64,000 bases of DNA, taken from an uncultured Draconibacterium sp. Lineage in GTDB: Bacteria; Bacteroidota; Bacteroidia; Bacteroidales; Prolixibacteraceae. Under the pieces are notes generated by a model. It made no database searches and was not told the DNA's origin. It saw nothing but the letters and a program-made list of their open reading frames with translations. The DNA lies in assembly GCF_963675585.1 (NCBI RefSeq), contig NZ_OY776414.1, forward strand, positions 3,451,001 through 3,515,000, written 5' to 3'. Shown one piece after another: positions 21,349-29,000 of this stretch. Within the stretch, counting starts at the first letter, position 1, and each line of letters begins with the position of its first letter. The position numbers were made by a program, and so were the translations under genes.

Positions 21349-21396
21349 ATGCCGACTCCGATCGGCATATAAAAGCATCAGATTGGAATCTGATGC
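21349..21396. repeat. two REP-like palindromes next to the IS element
   Basis: 21349-21368 (ATGCCGACTCCGATCGGCAT) and 21375-21396 (GCATCAGATTGGAATCTGATGC) are followed by ACCCGGGAT. They are the same families as around the RAYT gene, about 2.5 kb away. Confidence 0.85.
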
Positions 21397-21560
21397 ACCC
21401 GGGATACCATGTTCCTGCTCTTTTTTGCGAACCATCACTTGCAAGTTGTCGGGGCGGATTTCGGAGAGCCTGCCCGTTCGTTCGGGCGCAGCTGGCGTAA
21501 TTTATCCCGTACTGTAGCGTCGGGACCACCAAACCCCGCCCTGCAATATGTACTGTGTGC

Positions 21561-23280
21561 CTGTTGCACAACTCACTATTTATTGTTAACAAAATTAGCA
21601 CAATCTACGAGAGTAATGCACTATCTTTCATTAACTTGTAAACAAAAATGCAAGGGAAGAAAGTTTATTCCGAGAAACTGTTTTCAAACTTCCAGCTATC
21701 ACACCGGGTTCCCAAAACCAATTTTTACCGCCGCTTAAAAGAAGTCCTCGATTTATCCTTTTTATACAAGGAGACCAAGAGTTATTATGGTAACTGCGGT
21801 CAGAAAAGTATCGATCCCGTTGTGTTCTTTAAGTTGTGCCTGGTTGGCTACCTCGAAAACATAATCAGCGACCGGAAGTTAATAGAGCATTGCGCCATGC
21901 GCCTCGATATCCTGTTCTTTTTAGGTTTCGACATTGATGAAGAATTGCCCTGGCATAGCACATTAAGCCGTACACGTCAGTTATTCCCCGAAAGTTTGTT
22001 TGAATCGGTATTTGAACAAGTTCTGACAATGTGCATCGAAAAAGGTATGGTTGCCGGGCACACACAGTCCATCGATTCGGCACCGGTAAAAGCCAATGCC
22101 AGCATGGACAGCCTTGAATTAAAAGTGCCTGAAGAGAAACTGGAAGAATATATCCGTAAGGCACGTTACCTGAGCCGTCCCGACCGTAAGGCCAGACACA
22201 ACAAGGCAAGCGAAAAACAACAAACCGTGACAGCCAGCGCCCGTGAGCTGAACCAACTGAAAAGCCGTACAAAAAACTGGCAAAAGACACAGGACCAGCG
22301 TCCGGGCGCAGGAAATAAAGGGGCAAAGTATACCAGTAACAAAACCCATTACAGCCCCACCGATCCTGATGCCCGGATAAGTGTAAAACCTGGCAAAGCC
22401 CGAAAACTAAACTATAACAGCAATATTTGTGTAGATACGGCACACCATGTAATTACCGACATAAAAGCATACCATGCCAATTTAAAAGACAGCCAGTATC
22501 TTCAGGATGTTTGCCGACGGTTAAAACCCAGGCTTCAGAAACGGGGTCTGCTATGGAATACCGTGTTGGCCGACACTGGCTTTAGCAGTGGAGAAAACTA
22601 CGCATTTCTTGAAAAAGAAGGACTAATAAGTTACATTCCACCACACGGTACTTACAAAGGCGGACCGGAAGGATTTACTTACATTAAGAATGGTGATTAC
22701 TGGCTCTGCCGAAACAATAAAAAAGTTACTTTCAGGAAGATAACCATAGAATACGGTAAAAACAATAACCAAAAGAGGCTTTACCTTACACGTGCCAGCG
22801 ACTGCAAAGGCTGCCCTTACAAACCGCAGTGTGCAGGGAAAGCCCCCGAGAAGCGCATTGCCGTAACCATATACAAAGCGGAATATGAACGGGCAATAAA
22901 GCGGATAAAAAGCAAACGCGGAAGATACCTAAAAACAAAACGACAAAGTACGGTAGAGCCGGTTCTTGGGACACTTACCCAGTTTCAAGGGCTACGAAAA
23001 ATAAATACCCGCGGAATTGAAAATGCCAATAAATGTATGCACATGTCGGCAATAGCTTACAATTTGAAAAAACTTTTGAAATTTGAACAAAAACAGAGAA
23101 AAACTATGGCAATGCACAACGCTTTGCCTTTATTCTCAAATAATCGGCAGATAGGCCTCAAAAGAAGCCTTTTCAGCTTGCCAATTTCGTTAAACTAATA
23201 TGATAGTGATCTAAAAACAGGGGCTTTAAAACGGTTTATTCCGACACGAAAAAACTAAAAAAATGGGAGTTGTGCATCAG
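21561..23280 (+). mobile_element. IS1182-family-like insertion sequence, complete
   Basis: About 1.72 kb. Ends were set from a 14-bp imperfect inverted repeat: CTGTTGCACAACTC at 21561-21574 and GAGTTGTGCATCAG at 23267-23280 (13 of 14 match). The single transposase gene fills the interior. No convincing target duplication is visible next to the two ends, so the exact outer boundary may be off by a few bases. Confidence 0.8.
21648..23198 (+). CDS. IS1182-family transposase
   Basis: DDE transposase of 516 residues, full length. The N-terminal DUF772-type domain (GQKSIDPVVFFKLCLVGYLE and DEELPWHSTLSRTRQLFP) is followed by SIDSAPVKANASMD (first Asp), a long basic region, the second Asp in VLADTGFSSGENY, a cysteine cluster (CKGCPYKPQC) and the C-terminal STVEPVLGTLTQFQGLRKI with the catalytic Glu. 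All three acidic residues appear present, so the element may be active. The ATG at 21648 fits, 75 bases inside the left inverted repeat. The gene has more GC-rich codons than the AT-rich pair downstream. Confidence 0.93.
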   Translation: MQGKKVYSEKLFSNFQLSHRVPKTNFYRRLKEVLDLSFLYKETKSYYGNCGQKSIDPVVFFKLCLVGYLENIISDRKLIEHCAMRLDILFFLGFDIDEELPWHSTLSRTRQLFPESLFESVFEQVLTMCIEKGMVAGHTQSIDSAPVKANASMDSLELKVPEEKLEEYIRKARYLSRPDRKARHNKASEKQQTVTASARELNQLKSRTKNWQKTQDQRPGAGNKGAKYTSNKTHYSPTDPDARISVKPGKARKLNYNSNICVDTAHHVITDIKAYHANLKDSQYLQDVCRRLKPRLQKRGLLWNTVLADTGFSSGENYAFLEKEGLISYIPPHGTYKGGPEGFTYIKNGDYWLCRNNKKVTFRKITIEYGKNNNQKRLYLTRASDCKGCPYKPQCAGKAPEKRIAVTIYKAEYERAIKRIKSKRGRYLKTKRQSTVEPVLGTLTQFQGLRKINTRGIENANKCMHMSAIAYNLKKLLKFEQKQRKTMAMHNALPLFSNNRQIGLKRSLFSLPISLN

Positions 23281-23289
23281 CTACCTGTG

Positions 23290-23826
23290 TTAGGCGCTGG
23301 CTTTTATTATTTTTTCCATTTCATTAATAGGTGTTGTCCAAAACTTTATATTATCAATTGTCATTTCAATGGGAGTAGTGTTTATAATACCATTCTCGTA
23401 TTCAACATTCATATCAGCTAAATTCGAGTATTTATATTTGTAGTGGTATTTAAAATTGCTTACAAAATCATTGATTCTACCTAATACTCTTCGGTTATTA
23501 TTGGTTTTATAAAATTTGATTTCTTTGTCAATACAAAGTTTTTCACTCAGTTTGGGATTTATCGTTAAGTTGTCATTTTTCATTTGCAATTTTAACTTTT
23601 CCCGAAAAATTTCATTAATTACCTTTAAATCACCTTTTTTTATTTGGTCGATGAAGATTGTATAATGCGTTAACGAATGGACAAAAATTAGGAATTTTTT
23701 TCTGTCAAGAGTGAATATGTGCGCATTCCAATCACTTGGTTTTAATTCGGAATTATCTGCCGGAAGATTATTGTCAACTACTCCAATATATTCTCCTAAT
23801 TTCTTAGTGCAATAAATTCGTTTCAT
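23290..23826 (-). CDS. DUF6933-like protein of unknown function
   Basis: 178 residues, soluble, no signal peptide. The N-terminus (MKRIYCTKKLGEYIGV) and the SDWNAHIFTLDRKKFLIFVH stretch resemble the small DUF6933 family (residue pattern W-x-A-x-x-x-x-x-D-R-K), whose function is not known. Lys-, Asn- and Ile-rich composition and AT-rich codons differ from the core genes around it. The gene overlaps the end of the RDD gene by 23 bases, so the two are translationally coupled. Its TAA stop lies within the GCCTAAC heptamer that ends the cassette-like unit. Confidence 0.65.
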   Translation of the reverse strand: MKRIYCTKKLGEYIGVVDNNLPADNSELKPSDWNAHIFTLDRKKFLIFVHSLTHYTIFIDQIKKGDLKVINEIFREKLKLQMKNDNLTINPKLSEKLCIDKEIKFYKTNNNRRVLGRINDFVSNFKYHYKYKYSNLADMNVEYENGIINTTPIEMTIDNIKFWTTPINEMEKIIKASA

Positions 23827-24709
23827 CTTGTTTTATTTTTCTCCAGTCATAAGTTCTCCAAGTCGATTTTTTAGATGTTTTTCCATCATAAATAAATTTT
23901 CCCATCAGTATAAAATCACTTTTAGGAATTATCTCAAACATTGAGTTGAAAATCTCTTCTTTTATCTCATTGAATTGAGAATCATTGTCTATATAATTTT
24001 CTGATAATAGAAAGTTTGCAGCAATATATTTAAGACTGTCATTTGCAATTGAGTCGTAAACTAAGATATTGACATTTAACAAATAAGTATTCATTGTACT
24101 ATCCAAATGTTGCTCAATTGCATTTGATAGATTTTTATCATATGAACTTTCAATATAATCCGGATTATCCAAAGCACCGTTCCCAAAATTATTTGAGAAT
24201 AAAAAAGAAGATGCATATAAAAGTCCGAACCCAATAAATAATGAAATCAATAAATTTTTAGTATTGACTTTGGGCTTTGAATTCCGTTCTTCAGAAATAT
24301 AATCAACTTTTGTCCCAGCTATAAAATCACCAATTCGCCTTGATGGACTAATTAATACAGCAATCACTTCAATTGGCCATAAAACTATTGTTATGTTTCT
24401 TATTAAACATTTTATGGATGATGCAACTTCTCCTGTTTTAATGTTAATGACTTCTTGTTTCAATGCTCGTTTAGCAATGCTTTTCCCTTGTATCATATCT
24501 TTATTAAAGTATAATGACAGTCCAAAAACCATTATTATCATTGTCCAGTCAATTGTACTTTTTGTGTTAAACGGATTGTCATTAAACGCATCTTTAAATT
24601 CCATTGACATAACTGGCATCGCTAATAGTGCAATGATAAAGCACATAACAATGTGGTCTAATAGCATTGCACCAATTCTTGAGCCAGCAGTTATTTCTCT
24701 TTTCTCCAT
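23804..24709 (-). CDS. RDD family membrane protein
   Basis: 301 residues. The N-terminal half is an RDD domain: SRIGAMLLDHIVMCFIIALL (Arg and Asp of the first helix), a second helix (WTMIIMVFGLSLYF), GKSIAKRALKQEVI, and RRIGDFIAGTKVDY with the closing Asp. A fourth helix (LISLFIGFGLLYASSFLF, about 174-190) anchors a roughly 110-residue C-terminal soluble domain of unknown type. RDD proteins are inner-membrane proteins, some linked to ion transport; nothing shows that here. Overlap with the DUF6933-like gene suggests a common role. AT-rich composition points to acquired DNA. Confidence 0.8.
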   Translation of the reverse strand: MEKREITAGSRIGAMLLDHIVMCFIIALLAMPVMSMEFKDAFNDNPFNTKSTIDWTMIIMVFGLSLYFNKDMIQGKSIAKRALKQEVINIKTGEVASSIKCLIRNITIVLWPIEVIAVLISPSRRIGDFIAGTKVDYISEERNSKPKVNTKNLLISLFIGFGLLYASSFLFSNNFGNGALDNPDYIESSYDKNLSNAIEQHLDSTMNTYLLNVNILVYDSIANDSLKYIAANFLLSENYIDNDSQFNEIKEEIFNSMFEIIPKSDFILMGKFIYDGKTSKKSTWRTYDWRKIKQDETNLLH

Positions 24710-24861
24710 ATTTGGTTAATTTTCGGTTATTTGGTTTTTCAAGCTTGCGCCTAACGTTTGTGGAACCCAACTTTTTGTTTTGATTTTATTTGCGGGTGTG
24801 TATTCAATGGTGTAATTTTTATTGCATTAAAAGTAAGTATTATTTTTTATGTTCTACATAG

Positions 24862-25092
24862 CGATACACAGTGATTTTTAACATAAGCTTTTATTCCGCC
24901 GCACAGAGAAATAAAAAATAAGCTCTGTTATGGATTTCGACAGCTGTCAACACCCGAATAAGCTATGGTTTTTTACTCCGACAGCCGTCGACATTAAAAA
25001 AAGTTTCTGGTTTTATGCGCGACGGTCGTCGACAAGAAAAAAAACGTCTGATTTATTATTCGACAGCTGTCGACAAGAAAATAAAATTTCCC
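24862..25092. repeat. tandem array with 41-bp period carrying CGAC-N4-GTCG palindromes
   Basis: CGACAGCTGTCAACA, CGACAGCCGTCGACA, CGACGGTCGTCGACA and CGACAGCTGTCGACA start at 24938, 24979, 25020 and 25061, exactly 41 bp apart. Two weaker units precede them (24897 and about 24862) and still show the same downstream AT-rich segment (ATAAGCT). The palindrome is kept while the rest of each unit drifts. Because 41 is not a multiple of three the array does not encode a protein repeat. Confidence 0.85.
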
Positions 25093-25164
25093 CCTTGCTC
25101 CCGCACGATTGTATCGTGTGGTTTTAATTTTTTTCAGAGCGCGATACAATCGCGCACCAACTGA
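25090..25164. repeat. two-hairpin repeat, copy A
   Basis: CCGCACGAT-TGT-ATCGTGTGG hairpin, T-rich spacer, then a perfect GCGCGAT-ACA-ATCGCGC hairpin (25139-25155) and ACCAACTGA. The cores CGATTGTATCG and CGATACAATCG are reverse complements, so the element is an inverted pair of hairpins, like a REPIN. Copy B at 25443-25516 differs by only a few bases. Confidence 0.88.
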
Positions 25165-25327
25165 GCTCGACCTTTTGGAAAATGTTATGAATACTATGCA
25201 GGCAATGGGCGATTCGGAAGGCATCGACGAAGTGGTAGCCGAAGTGTCGCAATATATTGCCGAAGCCAACGCTGCAGCCAAACAAAGCAAAAGCAGCAGC
25301 AACAAAAGCAACGACGAAACAGAATAA
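25163..25327 (+). pseudogene. C-terminal remnant of a gene of unknown function
   Basis: From GAG at 25163 the frame reads about 54 residues: an acidic helical stretch (GDSEGIDEVVAEVSQYIAEA) and a Ser/Lys/Asn-rich tail ending in DETE. The composition looks like a real protein C-terminus, and a good terminator follows 38 bases later. Upstream, the frame runs straight into the two-hairpin repeat copy A, so the 5' part seems lost or replaced. An internal ATG at 25187 could still give a 46-residue peptide. No family recognised. Confidence 0.5.
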
Positions 25328-25364
25328 TTCGAAATCATCAGTGTCGACATAAATTGTTAGTTTT

Positions 25365-25398
25365 AACGGCCTGTCCCTTTTGGGATGGGTCGTTTTTT
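25365..25398 (+). terminator. Rho-independent terminator of the gene remnant
   Basis: AACGGCCTGTCCC and GGGATGGGTCGTT pair around a TTTT loop and are followed by a T run. Confidence 0.8.
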
Positions 25399-25442
25399 AC
25401 TTAAGGTTCTCACAAAATTTATCAGCTAAAATACAGTTTACT

Positions 25443-25516
25443 TCCCCTTGCCCCGCACGATTGTATCATGTGGTTTTAATTTTTTTCAGAGCGCGATACA
25501 ATCGCGCACCAACTGA
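25443..25516. repeat. two-hairpin repeat, copy B
   Basis: Near-identical to copy A: same left hairpin with one or two changes (ATCATGTGG instead of ATCGTGTGG), same spacer, identical GCGCGATACAATCGCGC hairpin at 25491-25507 and the same ACCAACTGA edge. Confidence 0.88.
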
Positions 25517-25546
25517 TGTTTTGAATACGAATGGTATACATTGCAA

Positions 25547-25581
25547 AAATGCCACCTGTTTTTAATAAACAGGTGGCATTT
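25547..25581. terminator. strong hairpin, possible bidirectional terminator
   Basis: AAATGCCACCTGTTT pairs with AAACAGGTGGCATTT. It is the strongest stem between the gene remnant and the convergent BNR-repeat gene, and has A or T runs on both sides. Confidence 0.65.
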
Positions 25582-25598
25582 CTATCTTGAAATCCCCC

Positions 25599-25716
25599 GT
25601 CCCGATAAAATCGGGACACCCCCTTTCGAAAAAGGGGGACGAGGAAGGCTTCGATCCGCATTGAGAGGGTGACTTCGATACGTATTGAGAGCGTGACTTT
25701 GAGTCACACTCTCAAT
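25599..25716. repeat. three further inverted repeats downstream of the BNR-repeat gene
   Basis: GTCCCGATAAAATCGGGAC (25599-25617), a CCCCCTTT-CGAA-AAAGGGGG stem (about 25618-25640) and ATTGAGAG...CTCTCAAT enclosing TGACTTTGAGTCA (25684-25716). The last lies just after the stop codon of the BNR-repeat gene and may stop its transcript. The first resembles a CCCGA/TCGGG hairpin found inside the broken tRNA copy at 35.86 kb. Confidence 0.6.
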
Positions 25717-25727
25717 AGCACGGGAAG

Positions 25728-28700
25728 TTAGTTGTTCCAAACCGGCATACGGCCCGGAGTCCACGGAGCATTTATTTTGTTCAGCTCGGTTTCAAGCGCA
25801 GGAAGTTCTTTTTCCACAATGGTTTGTAAAGCTTCCAACACCGGAGGAAATTCTTCGAGCAAAATATCGTAAGCTTGTTTTTCGCTGGTGGTAATTCCAC
25901 TGGTTGATCCCATGTGTGTCCAGGTAATACTGCTTAAACGGTCGTTAATCGGTACCTGTGCCGGCGGAACTTCTTCGCCACTGGCTTTTGCAGGAACACC
26001 GTTCATTTTAAATTTCAGTTCTTCCAGCGCAACACCACATTTGCGAGCTTTGTCCATCAGTTCCTGGCTGGCGCCCGGAGTAGCATAAATCGCTTGTTTT
26101 ATTTGTTCCACTTTATCGCTGGTTTCGGCAATCATTCTTCCGGTGGCAGTAACCGCCAGAGCCAGTTTATTTACCTTTTGGGCAAAGGCCACATTTTCGG
26201 CATAATCGGCAGCGGGCAGCGTAGTGTTGTTTAATTTTTTGCAGCTGAACTCTACAGGCTCTACCAGGGTTTTTAATTCGCCTTCGTGCCACAGTTTCAT
26301 TCCCACTTTGTAGGTGCCGGGCATTACCATAATTCCACGGCCGCCTTTTGTTATCGGATCAAACTTGCCACTAATGCGCGTATTGGCAGTTGCTGTGTAG
26401 GTCATGTTCCAGTTTACGCGGTTCATTCCTTTCGATGGCGCTTTTGTAAACTGACTCACCACATTTCCTTCGGCATCGTACACCGTAAAAATCAAATGCG
26501 ATTTTTCCTGCTGACCTTCCAGTTGAAGCTCTCTCCAGCTGGGTTGCGGAATGGGTTTTCCTTCTTTAAACAACTCCTTTTCTTCGTCCTTCCGAACTTG
26601 TTTTTTTGTTTTCGGAACTTCTTTCAGAAAATAAGTAAAAGTGGCTCCATACTCCGGATTTGGCGAAGTAAAATAGGTGCTGCCCTGATTGCTTTTGCCA
26701 CTGGTTTGCACAAACATCAATGCATCTTTTACAGGAAAAACAAAGGCTTCCTTGTTTTCCAGTTCGGCCGAAACTTCGCGCAAAGGACTGTAATCGTCCA
26801 AAATGTAAAAACCACGGCCAAAGGTTGCAATGGCCAAATCGCTCTCGCGTTCCTGAATGGCGATGTCGCGAACGGCGATGGTTGGCAATCCCGCTTTTAG
26901 CTGAATCCAGTTTGTTCCGTTATCGATGGTAAAGAAAATGCCAAACTCAGTTCCGACAAACAACAATTCCGGACGTACAAAGTCCTGAACGATGGTATAA
27001 ACGGTTCCGTTTTCAGGCAGACTTCCCGAGATGGAAGTCCAGGTTTTTCCCTTGTCGGAACTTTTACATACATAAGGTTTAAAATCGTCGTTTTTCAGGT
27101 TATCAAAAGTCGCGTAAACCACATTTTCATCAAAGCGGTCGGCACAAAGGTCGCTCACATAAGTATATTCGGGAACTCCCGGAAACGTTTTTACCTGTGT
27201 CCAGTCTTTGCCGTTTTCGCTTACCGAAATAACACCGTCGTCGCTCCCTGCGTACAACAGGTTCTCTTTTAGTTTTGATTCATCCAACGAAACAATGGTT
27301 CCCCACTGCGAGGTTGAAACATCTTTGGCAACCGCACCAGCGGGCCAGTATTTTCCCATCACCGGGAAACTGTTACGATCTACCTGGGCCGTTAAATCGT
27401 CGCTGATCACTTCCCAGGTATTTCCACGGTCGTCGCTTTTAAACACTTTGTTGGCCGCCATATACAAGCGCGTAGCTTTGTGCGGACTAACAAACATAGG
27501 TGTATTCCAGTTCCATTTATAGGTAAGTTCACCTTTGCGTTCGCGTGGTTTAATGCTCAAACGTTCGCCACTTTTTTTGTCGTAGCGCGATACATTTCCA
27601 TACTGGTATTCGGCATATACAATATCCGGATTTCCGGGTTCGGTTGCTGCCCAGAATCCATCGCCACCCAAAGTCGGATACCACTCGTCGTTTATCACAC
27701 CGCTGCGGCTGGTAGTACGTGCCGGGCCGGCCATTGAGTTGTTGTCCTGTGTTCCGCCATACACATTGTAAAAGGGCTCAGCATCGTCGACATGTACCCG
27801 GTAAAACTGTGTAATGGGCAGGTTTTCTTTAAAATCGAAAGTGCTACCGTCGTCCCAGGTTTCGTAAATTCCGCCATCGCCGCCAATCATATAATGTTCG
27901 GTATCGGCCGGATCAATCCAAATGGCATGGTCATCCACGTGACGTCCGTTGGTACTTATGTTTTTCCAGGTTTTTCCACCGTCAACTGTAACTTTCGAAA
28001 CGGTTTCGGTTGAATATACTTTATCCACGTTTTTTGGATCGCAAACAATTTCGTTGTAATACTGACCACTTGAATGGTAATCGCCCATTTTATCCCAGCT
28101 TTCGCCTTTGTCAGTCGAACGGTAAAATCCACCCTTGTTATCGGCGGCTTCCACAATCAAATACACATAGTTTGGATTTACAGGAGATACATCAATTCCC
28201 ATTCCGCCCAAGTCAACCCCGGGTAGTCCTTTTGTAATTTTGCGCCAGTTTTGGCCGGCATCGGTCGATTTGTACACCGACGACTCGGGACCACCGCCAA
28301 TTTTTGTAAACGATGTTCGGCGGCGTTGTTCCGTTGTGGCATACATAATATCCGGATTGGAAGGATCCATCACCACATTGTTTACACCTGTATTTTCGCT
28401 TACTTCAAGTACTTTGGTCCAGGTTTCGCCGCCATCGGTTGTTTTGTATAAGCCACGCTCTTCGCCCGGCCCCCATGCCGAACCTTCAGCGGCTACAAAT
28501 ACAACATCCGGATTTCGCGGGTCAATCACAATTCCTCCAATCTGACGGCTTGCTTTTAAACCCATATTTTTAAACGACTTACCCCCATCGAGCGATTTGT
28601 AAACGCCGTCGCCATAACCAAGTGCGCGCTGGTGGTTGTTTTCTCCGGTACCAACCCAAACCACATTCGGATTGGTTGGATCGAGTTCTACAATACCAAT

Positions 28701-29000
28701 TGCATACGAACCGTAATTGTCGAAAACAGGTTTCCAGGTGGTACCGTTGTTGGTGGTTTTCCAAACGTTACCGGCAGCCACTCCAACATAGTATTCTTTC
28801 GGATTTTGCGGATTAACAGCGAAGTCGGCAATTCGCCCGCTTGCCCAGGCCGGACCTATACTTCGCCATTTTAAACCACTTACCAAGCCGGAACTAACAA
28901 ATGTTTTGGGTTCCTCTTTTTTTTCTTCTTCTTTCTTTTTTGCATAAGTAATGGTCGATGCAAGAAAAACAGCAACCATTAACAGTGTGAGTTTTTTCAT
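25728..29000 (-). CDS. secreted sortilin/BNR-repeat (Vps10-like beta-propeller) protein
   Basis: 1090 residues. A signal peptide (MKKLTLLMVAVFLASTITYA) and a Lys/Glu-rich linker lead to two beta-propellers with many Asp-box (S/T-x-D-x-G-x-T/S-W) motifs: TTNNGTTW, SLDGGKSF, TTDGGETW, STDAGQNW, STDKGESW, SDDRGNTW, SSDKGKTW. The C-terminal 300 residues include a short Ig-like segment and a helical end (KLALAVTATGRMIAETSDKV). This matches the WD40/YVTN/BNR-like family common in Bacteroidota, often called glycosyl hydrolase in databases; no catalytic site of a sialidase is evident, so an enzymatic name would be unsafe. Its role is unknown. Gene stands alone. Confidence 0.88.
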   Translation of the reverse strand: MKKLTLLMVAVFLASTITYAKKKEEEKKEEPKTFVSSGLVSGLKWRSIGPAWASGRIADFAVNPQNPKEYYVGVAAGNVWKTTNNGTTWKPVFDNYGSYAIGIVELDPTNPNVVWVGTGENNHQRALGYGDGVYKSLDGGKSFKNMGLKASRQIGGIVIDPRNPDVVFVAAEGSAWGPGEERGLYKTTDGGETWTKVLEVSENTGVNNVVMDPSNPDIMYATTEQRRRTSFTKIGGGPESSVYKSTDAGQNWRKITKGLPGVDLGGMGIDVSPVNPNYVYLIVEAADNKGGFYRSTDKGESWDKMGDYHSSGQYYNEIVCDPKNVDKVYSTETVSKVTVDGGKTWKNISTNGRHVDDHAIWIDPADTEHYMIGGDGGIYETWDDGSTFDFKENLPITQFYRVHVDDAEPFYNVYGGTQDNNSMAGPARTTSRSGVINDEWYPTLGGDGFWAATEPGNPDIVYAEYQYGNVSRYDKKSGERLSIKPRERKGELTYKWNWNTPMFVSPHKATRLYMAANKVFKSDDRGNTWEVISDDLTAQVDRNSFPVMGKYWPAGAVAKDVSTSQWGTIVSLDESKLKENLLYAGSDDGVISVSENGKDWTQVKTFPGVPEYTYVSDLCADRFDENVVYATFDNLKNDDFKPYVCKSSDKGKTWTSISGSLPENGTVYTIVQDFVRPELLFVGTEFGIFFTIDNGTNWIQLKAGLPTIAVRDIAIQERESDLAIATFGRGFYILDDYSPLREVSAELENKEAFVFPVKDALMFVQTSGKSNQGSTYFTSPNPEYGATFTYFLKEVPKTKKQVRKDEEKELFKEGKPIPQPSWRELQLEGQQEKSHLIFTVYDAEGNVVSQFTKAPSKGMNRVNWNMTYTATANTRISGKFDPITKGGRGIMVMPGTYKVGMKLWHEGELKTLVEPVEFSCKKLNNTTLPAADYAENVAFAQKVNKLALAVTATGRMIAETSDKVEQIKQAIYATPGASQELMDKARKCGVALEELKFKMNGVPAKASGEEVPPAQVPINDRLSSITWTHMGSTSGITTSEKQAYDILLEEFPPVLEALQTIVEKELPALETELNKINAPWTPGRMPVWNN

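Larger units (their letters stand above)
23289..24755 (-). other. two-gene unit bounded by inverted GTTAGGCGC ends (cassette-like)
   Basis: Read on the minus strand the unit opens with GTTAGGCGCAAGC (at 24755) and closes with GCGCCTAAC (to 23289), enclosing the RDD and DUF6933 genes. GTTRRRY and RYYYAAC are the simple-site heptamers of integron attC sites. No integrase, no second half-site and no full attC fold are visible, and the IS element sits 9 bases beyond the closing end. Cassette origin is a hypothesis. Confidence 0.35.

Noticed and set aside
21865-22443. 192-residue open frame on the minus strand
   Set aside because: Antisense to the IS transposase and without recognisable features.
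23289-24755. Full integron attC site
   Set aside because: Only one simple-site heptamer at each end; no matching half-site within 150 bases, no L'/L'' pair, no integrase.
24938-25075. CRISPR array, because of four regularly spaced short repeats
   Set aside because: Units are 41 bp with only about 15 conserved bases and AT-rich drifting spacers, decay at one end, and no cas genes anywhere in the window.
26286-26900. 204-residue open frame on the plus strand
   Set aside because: It lies antisense to the BNR-repeat gene, with low-complexity residues and no domain; the minus-strand gene explains the sequence.
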